Assembly (NCBI RefSeq): GCF_900141985.1
Contig: NZ_FQZK01000003.1
Span: forward strand, 62,001 to 126,000
Source: Nocardiopsis flavescens
Lineage (GTDB): Bacteria; Actinomycetota; Actinomycetes; Streptosporangiales; Streptosporangiaceae
Reading direction: 5' to 3'
DNA length: 64,000 bases
Both the position numbers and the translations under genes were made by a program. Positions 30,886-39,632 of the stretch are shown one piece after another. The first letter of the stretch is position 1. Each line of letters begins with the position of its first letter. The notes under the pieces are model-generated. The model was given only the letters and a program-made list of their open reading frames with translations. It did not search any database and was not told the origin of the DNA.

Positions 30886-33800
30886 GTCTGCCCTCGTCTT
30901 GGACCGGGCAGCAGGCGCGCACGGCGCACGACCTGCATCCCTTGTTGCGGGTGGCGGTGAACCGGGAGCCGCCCATGCCGATCGCGACCTCGGTGACGAG
31001 GTCCTGCGCCCAGCCGGGGTCGGAGTCCTCGCCCAGGGGGCGCTGGACCTGCTCGCGGGCGTTCTTGAGCTTCTCGCCGAGCTGGACGAGCATCGCCCCG
31101 CCCGGCTGCGCCAGGCCGAGTTCGGCGAACGCCCCCTTGAGCACGGCCATCTGGTAAACGCCCAGCTGGGGGTGGCGGTCGAGGTCCTCGGCCCTGGCGG
31201 CCCCGGTCTTGATGTCGACGACGACGGCGCGCCCCTCGCCGTCGCGTTCGAGCCGGTCGACCCGGCCGGTGATCTCGATGCCGCCGACGTCGACCTTGAA
31301 CCCCTCCTCGGTGACCACGAGCTCGCGGTCGTTGGCTGCGTCCCAGGTGAGGAGTTTGCGGACCATGGTGTCGGCGCGCTCGCGCTGCTTGTCGGCCTGC
31401 CAGGGCCCGCCGAAGTCGAGGTCGGCCCAGATCTCGTCCATGCGCCGGGCGATGTCCTGCTGCGGGGTGCCCTGGGCGACCAGGACGGCGACGGCGTGCA
31501 CGACGGTGCCCAGCGCGGACGCCGAGTCCCCGGAGGAGGCCCCGGCGGCGCGCTCCAGCAGCCAGCGCAGCTGGCAGTTGGTGAAGCTCTCCACCTGCGA
31601 GGGCGAGACCCGGATGGTGTCGCCCTCGTCGGCCAGGGGGCGGTCGTCGGAGAACGGGGTGAGGGCGTACCACTCGGCGGGGTCGGCCCCGCGCACCCCC
31701 TCCTCCGCCAGGCGGGCCAGGTGGACGGCGGCGGCGTCGCGCAGCGCCCCGGGCGCCGTCCGGTCGGTGACCACCGAGCGCAGGTCCGCGACCAGGGACG
31801 GCAGGGACAGCCAGCGCACGCCGGTGCCGACGGGCTCGGGGTCGCCCAGGCCCATCTCGGCGAGGAACCGGGAGGGCCGCTGCTCGGCGTCGTCGCCGCC
31901 CACGGCGGTGACCACGAGGGTGTGCCGGGCGCGGGTCAGGGCGACGTAGAACAGGCGGCGCTCCTCGGCGAGCAGCTTGGAGGCGAGGGCGGCGCCGGAG
32001 GTGTCGGCGGAGTGCACGTCGGCGTCCACCAGCTCCTCGACGCCCAGCAGGGAGCCGCGCAGGCGCAGGTCGGGCCAGTCGCCCTCCTGGACCCCGGCGA
32101 CGACCACGAGCCCCCATTCCAGTCCCTTGGAGCGGTGGGCGGTGAGGATGCGCACGGACTCGCCCTCGGGGGCGCGCTCGGCGAGGCTGTCGCCGGGGAT
32201 CTCCTGGGCGGCCAGGTCGGCGAGGAACCCCTCGGGGGTGCCGGGGGGCAGGCGGTCGCAGTAGCGGGCGGCGCTCTCGAACAGGGCGACCACCGCGTCG
32301 AGGTCGCGGTCGGCGGAGGCGCCGCGCCGGCCCCCGGCGAGGCTGGCGCGCAGCAGCCGGTCGGCCAGCCCGCTGTCGCTCCACAGCCGCCACAGGACCT
32401 GTTCGGCGTCGGCGCCGCGGGCGTCGAGTTCGCGGACGGTGGCCAGGGCGGTGGCGATGCGCAGGGCGGGGGCGGCCACCCCGGGGTCGACCAGGGTGAG
32501 GTCGGCGGGCTCGCGCAGGGCCTCGACCAGCAGCAGGGACGCGGGCCGGTAGGCCCCCTCGCCGTCCCCGCTCCCGCGTTCGGCGGCGGCCCGGTCCAGG
32601 TCCAGGCGGCGCAGGGCGCGGGTCAGGCGCCGCAGGCCGATGGCGTCGGCGTCGCCGAAGGGGCCGGTGAGCAGGTCGCGGGCGGCCTCGTCGTCGAGTT
32701 CGGCGGGCCGGAGCCCGAACCGGATGAGGGACAGCAGCGGCCGCACGATGGGCTCGGCGGCCACCGGCAGCTCGTCGGAGCCGACGGCGACCGGGACCGA
32801 CGCGGCGACCAGGGCGCGGCGCAGCACCGGGAGCTGGCGGGTGGCCGAGCGGACCAGGACCGCCATGTCCGACCAGGGGACGCCGTCCACCAGGTGGGCG
32901 CGGCGCAGGGTGTCGGCGATGACCGCCGCCTCCTGGGTGGGGCTCTCGGCCATGAGCAGCCGCACCGATCCGGGGGGCACCCCGTCGGCGGGGACCAGGG
33001 CCCGGTGCTCGTTGACGTGGCCGGGCGCGGAGGCGACGGCGGGCAGGCGGCGGGTGAGCGCGCGCGAGGCGGCGAGCAGGGCGGAGCCGCTGCGGCGGCC
33101 GGTGCGCAGCGCCACCACGGGGGCGGGCGTGCGGCGGACCGTGGGGAACCGGTCCGGGAACTCCAGGATCCCGCGCACCTCGGCGCCGCGGAACCCGTAG
33201 ATGGACTGGTCGGGGTCGCCGACTGCGACGAGGTCGCGGCCGTCCCCCGCCAGTGCGCGCAGGAGTTCCTCCTGGGCGGGGTCGGTGTCCTGGTACTCGT
33301 CGACGAACACGGTCTCGTGGGCGGCGCGCTCGCGCTCCTGCACCCGCGGGTCGGAGAGCAGGCCCGCGGCGATGCGGACCAGCTCCGCGTAGTTGAGCGT
33401 GGGGACGGGCGCGATGTCGAACCGGCCGTTCATCCGGGCCAGGAAGCCGGCGGCGGCCTCCCAGTCGTCGCGGCCGCGCTCGCGTCCCAGCCGGGCCAGG
33501 GCGTCGGGTCCCAGGCCGCGCTCCTCGGCGCGCATGAGGAAGTCGCGCAGCTCCTCGGCGAAGCCGCGGGTCTCCAGGGCCGGGCGCAGGCGCTCGGGCC
33601 AGGCGAGGCCGCCGTCCCCGGCCTCCCAGTGCAGGAGTTCGCGCACCTCCATGAGCTGCTCGGGTCCGGACAGCAGCCGGGGCGGCCGGTCGCCCATGCG
33701 CTGGAACTCGCGGCGGATCAGGGAGTAGGCGTAGCCGTGGAAGGTCAGCGCGAGGGGTTCGCGGGTGGTGCGGCGCAGGCGGCCGGTGATGCGCTCGCGC

Positions 33801-34042
33801 AGTTCCTGGGCGGCCTTGCGTCCGAAGGTGAGGACCAGGATGCGGGAGGGGTCCACGCCCCGGTTGTCGATGCGGTCGACGACGGCCTCGACGATGGTGG
33901 TGGTCTTGCCGGTGCCGGGACCGGCGAGCACCAGGAGCGGGCCGCCCCCGTGGTCGACGACCCTGCGTTGGTTCTCGTCCAGCACCGGCGGCGGCTGCAC
34001 CCGGTGGGGGCGCCGCACGAGACGGTACGGGGATCTGTTCAC
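30878..34042 (-). CDS. adnA: AdnA subunit of the AdnAB helicase-nuclease
   Basis: 1054 residues with the same two-part plan as AdnB: SF1A motor (Walker A A-G-P-G-T-G-K-T, about 40-47; F-V-D-E-Y-Q-D-T; A-L-T-R-A-R-H) and a C-terminal RecB-type nuclease with V-V-V-D-I-K-T-G. Four Cys suited to a 4Fe-4S cluster frame the nuclease: one in S-F-T-N-C-Q-L-R-W-L-L-E and three in the extreme C-terminal C-R-S-C-A-V-R-A-C-C (1036-1045), as in AddB-type nucleases. The start is GTG. It is the first gene of the adnA-adnB unit, whose ends overlap by 8 bases. The cluster is inferred from the Cys pattern. Confidence 0.92.
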   Translation of the reverse strand: MNRSPYRLVRRPHRVQPPPVLDENQRRVVDHGGGPLLVLAGPGTGKTTTIVEAVVDRIDNRGVDPSRILVLTFGRKAAQELRERITGRLRRTTREPLALTFHGYAYSLIRREFQRMGDRPPRLLSGPEQLMEVRELLHWEAGDGGLAWPERLRPALETRGFAEELRDFLMRAEERGLGPDALARLGRERGRDDWEAAAGFLARMNGRFDIAPVPTLNYAELVRIAAGLLSDPRVQERERAAHETVFVDEYQDTDPAQEELLRALAGDGRDLVAVGDPDQSIYGFRGAEVRGILEFPDRFPTVRRTPAPVVALRTGRRSGSALLAASRALTRRLPAVASAPGHVNEHRALVPADGVPPGSVRLLMAESPTQEAAVIADTLRRAHLVDGVPWSDMAVLVRSATRQLPVLRRALVAASVPVAVGSDELPVAAEPIVRPLLSLIRFGLRPAELDDEAARDLLTGPFGDADAIGLRRLTRALRRLDLDRAAAERGSGDGEGAYRPASLLLVEALREPADLTLVDPGVAAPALRIATALATVRELDARGADAEQVLWRLWSDSGLADRLLRASLAGGRRGASADRDLDAVVALFESAARYCDRLPPGTPEGFLADLAAQEIPGDSLAERAPEGESVRILTAHRSKGLEWGLVVVAGVQEGDWPDLRLRGSLLGVEELVDADVHSADTSGAALASKLLAEERRLFYVALTRARHTLVVTAVGGDDAEQRPSRFLAEMGLGDPEPVGTGVRWLSLPSLVADLRSVVTDRTAPGALRDAAAVHLARLAEEGVRGADPAEWYALTPFSDDRPLADEGDTIRVSPSQVESFTNCQLRWLLERAAGASSGDSASALGTVVHAVAVLVAQGTPQQDIARRMDEIWADLDFGGPWQADKQRERADTMVRKLLTWDAANDRELVVTEEGFKVDVGGIEITGRVDRLERDGEGRAVVVDIKTGAARAEDLDRHPQLGVYQMAVLKGAFAELGLAQPGGAMLVQLGEKLKNAREQVQRPLGEDSDPGWAQDLVTEVAIGMGGSRFTATRNKGCRSCAVRACCPVQDEGRHV

Positions 34043-34104
34043 CCCACCAGTTCACCAGAGGGTGCCGACTGTCCCGGACGGCGCGGGGAGCCCCCGGAGC
34101 AGCC

Positions 34105-34437
34105 TCAGCCTCCGCTTTCCCCGTCCCATCGGGCGTTGCGCATGTCCACGCGGTCGGTTCCGCGGCGCATCGGGGTGGCCTCGGAGGCGTAGTGCGACAA
34201 GGCTCTCACCTCGTGGCCGGAGGCGGGGCTGCCGTCGGCGCGGACCACCCTCCACCAGGGCACGCCGCCGCCCCACGAGGACATCACGGCGCCGACCTGG
34301 CGGGGGCCGCCCCGGCCCACGTACTCGGCGATGTCGCCGTAGGACATCACCAGTCCCGGCGGGATCCGCTCGACCACGGCCAGGACCTCGTCGGCGTACT
34401 CGTCGGGGCCGCCGTCCTCATCGGTGAACACGGCCAC
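34105..34437 (-). CDS. Alkyltransferase-like (MGMT family) DNA repair protein
   Basis: 110 residues, only the DNA-binding C-domain of O6-alkylguanine transferases: G-L-V-M-S-Y-G-D-I-A, then G-x-P-R-Q-V-G, and P-W-W-R-V-V (60-65) where active enzymes have P-C-H-R-V. The acceptor Cys is therefore missing, which defines the alkyltransferase-like proteins that flag alkylated bases for nucleotide-excision repair instead of repairing them. The start is GTG at 34437; a second GTG at 34431 lies 6 bases after TAGGGT (minus strand, 34438-34443) and would be the leaderless start. It sits just upstream of adnA on the same strand. Confidence 0.87.
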   Translation of the reverse strand: MAVFTDEDGGPDEYADEVLAVVERIPPGLVMSYGDIAEYVGRGGPRQVGAVMSSWGGGVPWWRVVRADGSPASGHEVRALSHYASEATPMRRGTDRVDMRNARWDGESGG

Positions 34438-34482
34438 ACCCTAGCGAGGGGCGACGACGGAGGCGATCCCGCCCGGCGGGCG

Positions 34483-34520
34483 CGCGCGGGGCCGGCGCCG
34501 TGCGGCGCCGGCCCCGCGCG
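34483..34520 (-). terminator. Terminator of the SPW protein gene
   Basis: A perfect 17-bp stem (34483-34499 with 34504-34520) with a 4-base loop GTGC, 12 bases after the stop codon. Confidence 0.75.
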
Positions 34521-34532
34521 GTCGCGGACGGG

Positions 34533-34919
34533 TCAGGTCGGGACGTCGTTGACGTGGGAGCTCCAGACGGAGTCGGGGTCGCGCCGCCGCGTCCGCCGGG
34601 CCTGCACCAGCCCGTAGGCGCCCAGGACGGCGATGCCGGCGCCCATGATCCAGGCGGTCCAGGCGGCCAGGGGCAGGTGGGCGTAGCCCAGCAGCCAGGG
34701 CGTGGTGAACACGAGGAGGCCGATCGCCAGCACCGCGAGCTCCCCCGTGACGGCGCCGGGGCGGGTGAGCGAGACGACCGACGCCATGATCACGCCCAGG
34801 CCGAGCACGAAGAGCGCGCCCCCGCCGATTCCGTACATGCCGTGCCAGATGAAGCTCAGTCCCAGTGCCAGGCCGGCGGCGATCGCCACCCAGTCGGCCG
34901 GGCGTCCCTTCTCACGCAT
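34533..34919 (-). CDS. SPW-repeat membrane protein
   Basis: 128 residues with four hydrophobic segments (about 10-27, 31-49, 56-76, 83-104). The second half contains T-P-W-L-L-G-Y, the SPW-type motif that defines this family of small integral membrane proteins; the first half has a looser P-A-D-W copy. Function unknown. GGGAGG lies 7 bases before the ATG. It is read separately from moeZ, which has its own terminator upstream. Confidence 0.78.
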   Translation of the reverse strand: MREKGRPADWVAIAAGLALGLSFIWHGMYGIGGGALFVLGLGVIMASVVSLTRPGAVTGELAVLAIGLLVFTTPWLLGYAHLPLAAWTAWIMGAGIAVLGAYGLVQARRTRRRDPDSVWSSHVNDVPT

Positions 34920-35009
34920 GGTGCCACCTCCCAGCGGCGGGGCCCGCGCCGTGCGGCCCGCGGCCCCTGGGAGGTCCTGTACCCATTCGGGCGCCCGGAT
35001 ACGGCGGAC

Positions 35010-35032
35010 GGCGCCGGGATTCCCCCGGCGCC
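35010..35032 (-). terminator. Terminator of moeZ
   Basis: A perfect 9-bp stem (35010-35018 with 35024-35032) with a 5-base loop, 22 bases after the moeZ stop codon. Confidence 0.6.
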
Positions 35033-35054
35033 GCCCTGGAAGGGTCCGCGGACG

Positions 35055-36218
35055 CTAGTACGACGGCAGGCTGGGGTCGACCTGGTTGACCCAGGCCAGG
35101 ACCCCGCCGCCGACGTGCACGGCGTCGGCGAAGCCCGCGGCCTTGACCGCGGCCAGCGCCTCGGCCGAGCGCACGCCCGACTTGCAGTGCAGGACCACGC
35201 GCCTGTCCTGGGGGAGCTTCTCGAAGGCCTTGCCGTTGAGGAACTCGCCCTTGGGGATGAGCGTGGCGCCCGGGATGCTGACGATCTCGTACTCGTTCTT
35301 CTCGCGGACGTCCACGAGGAAGACGTCGTCGGGCTTGCTGTCGAGCAGGTCCTTGAGCTCGCCCGCGGTGATCGTCGACCCGGCGGCGGCCTCGGTGGCC
35401 TCGTCGGAGACGGTGCCGCAGAAGGCCTCGTAGTCGATGAGCTCGGTGACCGGCTCGGTCTCGGGGTCCTTGCGGACCTTCACCTCGCGCCAGGACATCT
35501 CCAGGGCGTCGAAGATGAGCAGGCGGCCCACCAGCGGCTCACCGATGCCGGTGATCAGCTTGATGGCCTCGTTCACCATGACGGACCCGATGGAGGCGCA
35601 CAGCACGCCCAGGACGCCGCCCTCGGCGCAGGAGGGGACCATGCCGGGCGGCGGGGGCTCGGGGTACAGGTCGCGGTACTGGGGCCCGTACTCGTTCCAG
35701 AAGACGCTGACCTGGCCGTCGAAGCGGTAGATGGAGCCCCACACGTACGGCTTGTTCAGGATGACGGCGGCGTCGTTGACCAGGTAGCGGGTCGCGAAGT
35801 TGTCGGTCCCGTCCAGGATCAGGTCGTAGTCCGCGAAGATCTCCAGGGCGTTGTCGGAGTCCAGGCGGTCCTGGTGGAGGATCACCCGCACGTTGGGGTT
35901 CACGTCCTGGATGCTGTCGCGGGCCGACTCGGCCTTGGGGCGGCCCACGTCGCTCTGGCCGTGGATCACCTGGCGCTGGAGGTTGGACTCGTCCACGACG
36001 TCGAAGTCGATGATCCCCAGCGTGCCCACGCCCGCGGCGGCGAGGTAGAGCAGCGCGGGGGAGCCCAGCCCGCCCGCGCCGACGACGAGGACCTTGGCGT
36101 TCTTCAGGCGCTTCTGCCCGTCCATGCCCACGTCGGGGATGATCAGGTGTCGCGAGTAGCGGCGCACCTCGTCCACGGTCAGCTCGTCAGCTGGTTCCAC
36201 CAGCGGCGGCAGCGACAC
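35055..36218 (-). CDS. moeZ: Adenylyltransferase/sulfurtransferase MoeZ
   Basis: 387 residues: a ThiF/MoeB-type E1 domain (about 15-260) with G-A-G-G-L-G-S for ATP, D-x-x-x-x-S-N-L-x-R-Q, and D-G-T-D-N-F, followed by a rhodanese domain (about 290-385) whose active Cys 345 is in C-K-S-G-V-R-S. It adenylates the C-terminus of sulfur-carrier proteins and loads sulfur on them, serving molybdopterin, thiamine or cysteine pathways in actinobacteria; the moaE gene at 11.5 kb may be one user. The E1 domain's usual zinc CxxC pairs are absent, as in MoeZ. GAGGAG precedes the GTG start. A possible -10, TATAAG (minus strand, 36311-36316), suggests a leader of about 85 bases. Confidence 0.93.
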   Translation of the reverse strand: MSLPPLVEPADELTVDEVRRYSRHLIIPDVGMDGQKRLKNAKVLVVGAGGLGSPALLYLAAAGVGTLGIIDFDVVDESNLQRQVIHGQSDVGRPKAESARDSIQDVNPNVRVILHQDRLDSDNALEIFADYDLILDGTDNFATRYLVNDAAVILNKPYVWGSIYRFDGQVSVFWNEYGPQYRDLYPEPPPPGMVPSCAEGGVLGVLCASIGSVMVNEAIKLITGIGEPLVGRLLIFDALEMSWREVKVRKDPETEPVTELIDYEAFCGTVSDEATEAAAGSTITAGELKDLLDSKPDDVFLVDVREKNEYEIVSIPGATLIPKGEFLNGKAFEKLPQDRRVVLHCKSGVRSAEALAAVKAAGFADAVHVGGGVLAWVNQVDPSLPSY

Positions 36219-36515
36219 GGTGACTCCTCATGTCTGTTCGTGATGCTTCGCACGGCCCGGAGAAGGAGGACCGCGGTCGCGGGGGCCGCGGGGCGCGAAG
36301 CGTGCTTGCTCTTATACCCAACCTAACGGGTGGGGTTTTCCATTCCCACCCCCGGGGCGGTGTCGGCGGGCACACCCGGCCGGTGTTCCCGCGGGGTACG
36401 CGCCCCTCTCGTCGGCAACCGTCCTGACCCGCCGGTTCATTCCCCGCCTCCCGGGCCCCCGCCGCGGCGGCGGGTAGGGTCGGCGACGATACGTCCGCCT
36501 ACTGGGGAGGTACCC

Positions 36516-36740
36516 GTGACCGAAGACCCGAGGACAGGACCCGGCCCCGGGGAGGACCCCGCCGCCGCGGTGCCCGAGGCCGACGCCGCCGAGCAGCGCC
36601 GGCCCGCCGCCGGGGCGGAGGAGGACGACTGGCTGGAGCGCGCCGGGGACGGGGGGCTGCCGGACACCGGCGAGGCCGACGAGGCCGACGCCGTGGAGCA
36701 GTTGCGCGGGGCCGGGGGCGACGACGACGAGCGGCGCTGA
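36516..36740 (+). CDS. Small acidic protein, unknown
   Basis: 74 residues from GTG, with GGGGAGG 5 bases upstream. Strongly acidic and low-complexity (Asp, Glu, Ala, Gly, Pro), with a single W-L-E-R and a short E-A-D-A-V-E-Q-L segment; probably disordered and cytosolic. I do not recognise a family. It lies between moeZ (divergent) and the TetR gene. Confidence 0.55.
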   Translation: MTEDPRTGPGPGEDPAAAVPEADAAEQRRPAAGAEEDDWLERAGDGGLPDTGEADEADAVEQLRGAGGDDDERR

Positions 36741-36797
36741 GCCGCGTCCGGGCCGCCCCGGTCGGCCCCGGGGGGCGAATCCCTATGTCACAGGTAA

Positions 36798-36815
36798 CTT
36801 ACGCAGGAGTAAGAT
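36798..36815 (+). promoter_or_regulatory. Inverted repeat and -10 upstream of TetR gene
   Basis: CTTAC-N6-GTAAG (36798-36802, 36809-36813) overlaps TAAGAT (36810-36815), a good -10 hexamer. Such overlap fits an autoregulatory TetR operator. The leader to the GTG at 36928 would be about 105 bases. Confidence 0.5.
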
Positions 36816-36927
36816 GGCGGAAAAGCCGTGGAGCGAGCCCTGAGCCGAGGGCCCGCGCGACGGCGCAAGCCACGCAGATGTCCGATGATGGCGTGCATCT
36901 GCCATGCCGAGTTCGGAGGGTGTGGGT

Positions 36928-37581
36928 GTGACAGCTCCTTCAGACGCCCGCTCCCGGGGCACCCGTCTGCCCCGGGTCAGGCGCCGCCGACAGCTACTCA
37001 CCGCCGCGCAGGAGGTCTTCGTCGCCCGCGGCTACCACGCGGCCGCGATGGACGAGATCGCCGAGCGCGCGGGGGTCAGCAAGCCGGTGCTCTACCAGCA
37101 CTTCCCCGGGAAGCTGGAGCTGTACCTGGCCCTTCTGGAGGAGCACTCCGAGGCGCTGGTCGAGAAGCAGCGCGAGGCGCTGGAGAGCACCGACGACAAC
37201 CGCCAGCGGGTCGTCGCGAGTTTCCGCGCCTATTTCGACTTCGTGGCCGGAGACGGCGAGGCCTTCCGGCTGGTCTTCGAATCGGACCTGCGCAATCTCC
37301 CGGCGGTGCGGGAAAAGAGCGAGCAGACGTTCCAGCGCTGCGCCGAGCTCATCGGCGAGGTGATCCGCCAGGACACCAGCATCTCCGACGAGGAGGCGCA
37401 CCTGCTGAGCATAGGGCTGGTCGGCATGGCCGAGACCAGCGCCCGCTACTGGGTCAACAGCCGGGGCTCGGTGCCCAAGGACGCCGCGGAACTGCTGGTC
37501 GCCCGCCTGGCCTGGCGCGGCATCAGCGGCTGGGACCTGCACCGGGGCGGCGAGGGGCGGCCGGACCCGCAGGACTCCTGA
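36928..37581 (+). CDS. TetR-family transcriptional regulator
   Basis: 217 residues. The helix-turn-helix is at about 20-65: R-R-Q-L-L-T-A-A-Q-E-V-F, A-A-A-M-D-E-I-A-E-R-A-G-V-S-K-P-V-L-Y-Q-H-F. The remaining helices form the ligand domain. The GTG at 36928 is preferred because GGAGG lies about 7 bases upstream; an in-frame ATG at 36904 lacks one. In M. tuberculosis the syntenic gene is Rv3208, also TetR. An inverted repeat overlapping a -10 hexamer upstream suggests autoregulation. Confidence 0.88.
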   Translation: MTAPSDARSRGTRLPRVRRRRQLLTAAQEVFVARGYHAAAMDEIAERAGVSKPVLYQHFPGKLELYLALLEEHSEALVEKQREALESTDDNRQRVVASFRAYFDFVAGDGEAFRLVFESDLRNLPAVREKSEQTFQRCAELIGEVIRQDTSISDEEAHLLSIGLVGMAETSARYWVNSRGSVPKDAAELLVARLAWRGISGWDLHRGGEGRPDPQDS

Positions 37582-37617
37582 CACACCGCTTCCGACACAC
37601 CGGCGCGACGACGCGCG

Positions 37618-37645
37618 AAGGGCCCCGGGACCACCCGGGGCCCTT
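37618..37645 (+). terminator. Terminator of TetR gene
   Basis: A perfect 12-bp stem (37618-37629 with 37634-37645) with a 4-base loop, 36 bases after the stop codon, followed by CTTCG. Confidence 0.7.
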
Positions 37646-37759
37646 CTTCGCGTTACCGGGCAGACGGCACATTGTCCTCGCCCGAAAATGGCCCGTCGCC
37701 CTTTTTTCCGCCAGGGAATCCAAAAGGGAAGGCAATACCCGCCGACCTGCGCCCATAAA

Positions 37760-37785
37760 GGATTCGAAACGGATACGCCGGGTAT
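37760..37785 (+). promoter_or_regulatory. SigB-like stress promoter candidate
   Basis: GGATT (37760-37764), 15 bases, GGGTAT (37780-37785) matches the GNNT(N)-N14-16-GGGTAT/C pattern of actinobacterial SigB-type promoters. It lies about 100 bases before the channel gene. Confidence 0.4.
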
Positions 37786-37883
37786 CGCCGGTGTGAGGGG
37801 CACCGTGCCTCTCTTCGCCGGTTCCGAACGGCGACCTTTTCGGTATGACCGGACGGGGCGAGCGACTTGGGGGTGGAGACGTC

Positions 37884-38684
37884 ATGAATGTGGGTCAGGG
37901 TCTGACGACGGCCTGGCAGGCGGTGGCGAGCTTCGTACCGCTGCTGGTCGGCTTCCTGGTCGTCCTCGTGCTGGGCTGGATCATCGCCTGGTTCGTGGGC
38001 AAGGGAGTCGGCAAGGCTCTGCACGGGGTCGGCCTGGACCGCGCCCTCCACCGGGGCGGGGTGGGCGAGTACCTGGAGCGCAGCCGCTGGAGCGCCAGCG
38101 AGCTGTGCGGCAAGATCGTCTACTACGTCGCGCTGCTGTTCGTGTTCACTCTCGCGTTCAACGTCTTCGGACCGAACCCGGTGAGCACGCTGCTGAGCGA
38201 CGTCATCTCCTGGATCCCGCGGGCCATCGTCGCACTCGTCATCGTGGTGGTGGCGGCGATGATCGCCAAGGCGGTCCGGGACATCATCAGCGGGGCCCTG
38301 GGCGGCCTCTCCTACGGCCGGGTGCTGGCCAACATCGCCGCCGTGGCCATCCTGGCCCTCGGCGTCATCGCGGCGCTCAACCAGATGGGCATCGCCACCA
38401 CCGTGACCACGCCGGTGCTCGTCGCCGTGCTGGCCACCGTGGGCGGCATTCTCGTGGTGGGTGTCGGCGGCGGCCTCATCCGGCCGATGCAGTCGCGCTG
38501 GGAGCACTGGCTGGACCGGGCCGAGCAGGAGACCGGCCGCATGTCCGAGCAGGGCAGCTACGAGGCGGGCCGACAGGCCGCCATGGACCGCCCCTCGACC
38601 ACCGCGCGGACCGAGGCGGGCGAGCGCACCGCGGGTGCGAGCACCGGCCGGGCCAGGGGCGAGCGGCCCGAGGGCGGCGCCTGA
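37884..38684 (+). CDS. CmpX-like mechanosensitive-channel-family membrane protein
   Basis: 266 residues. Five hydrophobic segments are visible (about 16-38, 79-98, 113-132, 150-170, 180-205). The repeated Gly-rich pattern V-G-K-G-V-G-K-A-L and A-K-A-V-R-D-I-I-S-G-A-L-G-G-L is that of the conserved TM-helix repeats of the CmpX/mechanosensitive ion channel superfamily. The C-terminal 60 residues are hydrophilic and probably disordered. The ATG at 37884 is preceded by GGGGGTGGAG; an ATG at 37845 in frame is less likely. A SigB-like promoter upstream would link it to osmotic or general stress. Confidence 0.78.
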   Translation: MNVGQGLTTAWQAVASFVPLLVGFLVVLVLGWIIAWFVGKGVGKALHGVGLDRALHRGGVGEYLERSRWSASELCGKIVYYVALLFVFTLAFNVFGPNPVSTLLSDVISWIPRAIVALVIVVVAAMIAKAVRDIISGALGGLSYGRVLANIAAVAILALGVIAALNQMGIATTVTTPVLVAVLATVGGILVVGVGGGLIRPMQSRWEHWLDRAEQETGRMSEQGSYEAGRQAAMDRPSTTARTEAGERTAGASTGRARGERPEGGA

Positions 38685-38750
38685 CGGGTGCGGGCGGCCG
38701 TCCCCGGACACGGGGCCGGCCGCCCGGGAGGCGCACGACGAAGGAGACGA

Positions 38751-38783
38751 GGGAGGGCGGGGCCGTCGCGGCCCCGCCCTCCC
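38751..38783. terminator. Bidirectional terminator after channel gene
   Basis: A perfect 15-bp stem (38751-38765 with 38769-38783) around the loop TCG, between convergent genes. Confidence 0.75.
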
Positions 38784-38814
38784 GTCGTGGTGCGCCGTCG
38801 CCGACGGCCCGTCC

Positions 38815-39057
38815 CTACATGAACTCGGAGTCCCGCAGCTCCAGGCGGGACAGGTGCTCGATCCGCCGGACCGTCAGGACCACGGCCGAGACCAGCGGCA
38901 GCAGCGCCAGCCAGAAGACGACGCTGCCCGGCCCGCTGAAGACCATGGAGACGACCGCGACGACGAAGATCAGTGCGAAAAGCGCGAAGTCGACGCGATC
39001 CTGTTGGATCAGGACGCCGACCGGTGGGCGCGCCGCCCCGTGCCGACCGCTCCTCAT
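38815..39057 (-). CDS. Small membrane protein with two transmembrane segments
   Basis: 80 residues: a basic N-terminus, a hydrophobic hairpin of two segments (about 23-41 and 45-63) and a charged tail ending in E-F-M. AAAGGA lies upstream of ATG 39057; an ATG two codons earlier is too close to it. No family recognised. Convergent with the channel gene. Confidence 0.6.
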   Translation of the reverse strand: MRSGRHGAARPPVGVLIQQDRVDFALFALIFVVAVVSMVFSGPGSVVFWLALLPLVSAVVLTVRRIEHLSRLELRDSEFM

Positions 39058-39320
39058 TCGCATTCCTTTCTCGCGGCTCTGCGGGCCGCTCCGCCAGTCA
39101 CGGCGGCCGGTCCGTTCCGGACCGGCATAACGCCGTGCATCCCACGTTGCATTCCGCAGGACCGCTCCCGTCACCCCGGGGCGCGCGTCCGGCCGCCGTA
39201 GGGTCGCCGGTGCTCCCAGCCTAGGCCCGTGAAGGGATTTTCGCCGGTGAACGGGCAGGGCGCGCGGCCGAGGGGGCCGACGCGTCGTCGGTCACATCGG
39301 TGCCTGCGGATGGCAACAAC

Positions 39321-39632
39321 CTAGCGGACGAAACCGCGCTCCTTGGCCAAGCGGCAGATGGCGAGGATGCGGAGAGTCTCCCAGTCGTACTCGACGGCCT
39401 CGGAGTCCCAGCCCCGCTCCAGGCACCCGTCGAGGAACCCGTGGAGGTAGGTGCCCAGGGTCCGGGCGGTCGTCTCGCCGCCGGAGGCGGCGATGCCGTC
39501 GCACACCTGCGCGGCGTGCTGGTCCAGCTCAGCGCACATCCAGGGGGCGAGGGGGCCGTCCAGGGGGCCGATCCGGTGGAAGTCACGGGTGAGGCCGGCC
39601 AGCGGGTGGCGCACGGAGGTCCCACGGGGCAT
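39321..39632 (-). CDS. Conserved-looking small protein, unknown
   Basis: 103 residues, cytosolic. It has A-E-L-D-Q-H-A-A-Q-V-C-D-G near the middle and a helical C-terminal half, Y-L-H-G-F-L-D-G-C-L-E-R-G-W. The phrase D-Q-H-A-A-x-V-x-D followed by a Y-x-x-G-F-L-D helix recalls small proteins annotated only as DUFs in actinomycetes, but I cannot name the family with confidence. TAGGT lies 7 bases before the ATG and could be a weak ribosome-binding site or part of a -10. Confidence 0.55.
   Translation of the reverse strand: MPRGTSVRHPLAGLTRDFHRIGPLDGPLAPWMCAELDQHAAQVCDGIAASGGETTARTLGTYLHGFLDGCLERGWDSEAVEYDWETLRILAICRLAKERGFVR

Noticed and set aside
26380-34192. Two plus-strand open frames of more than 1200 codons opposite adnB and adnA
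   Set aside because: Both are antisense shadows of the helicase-nuclease genes, which carry complete motifs on the minus strand.
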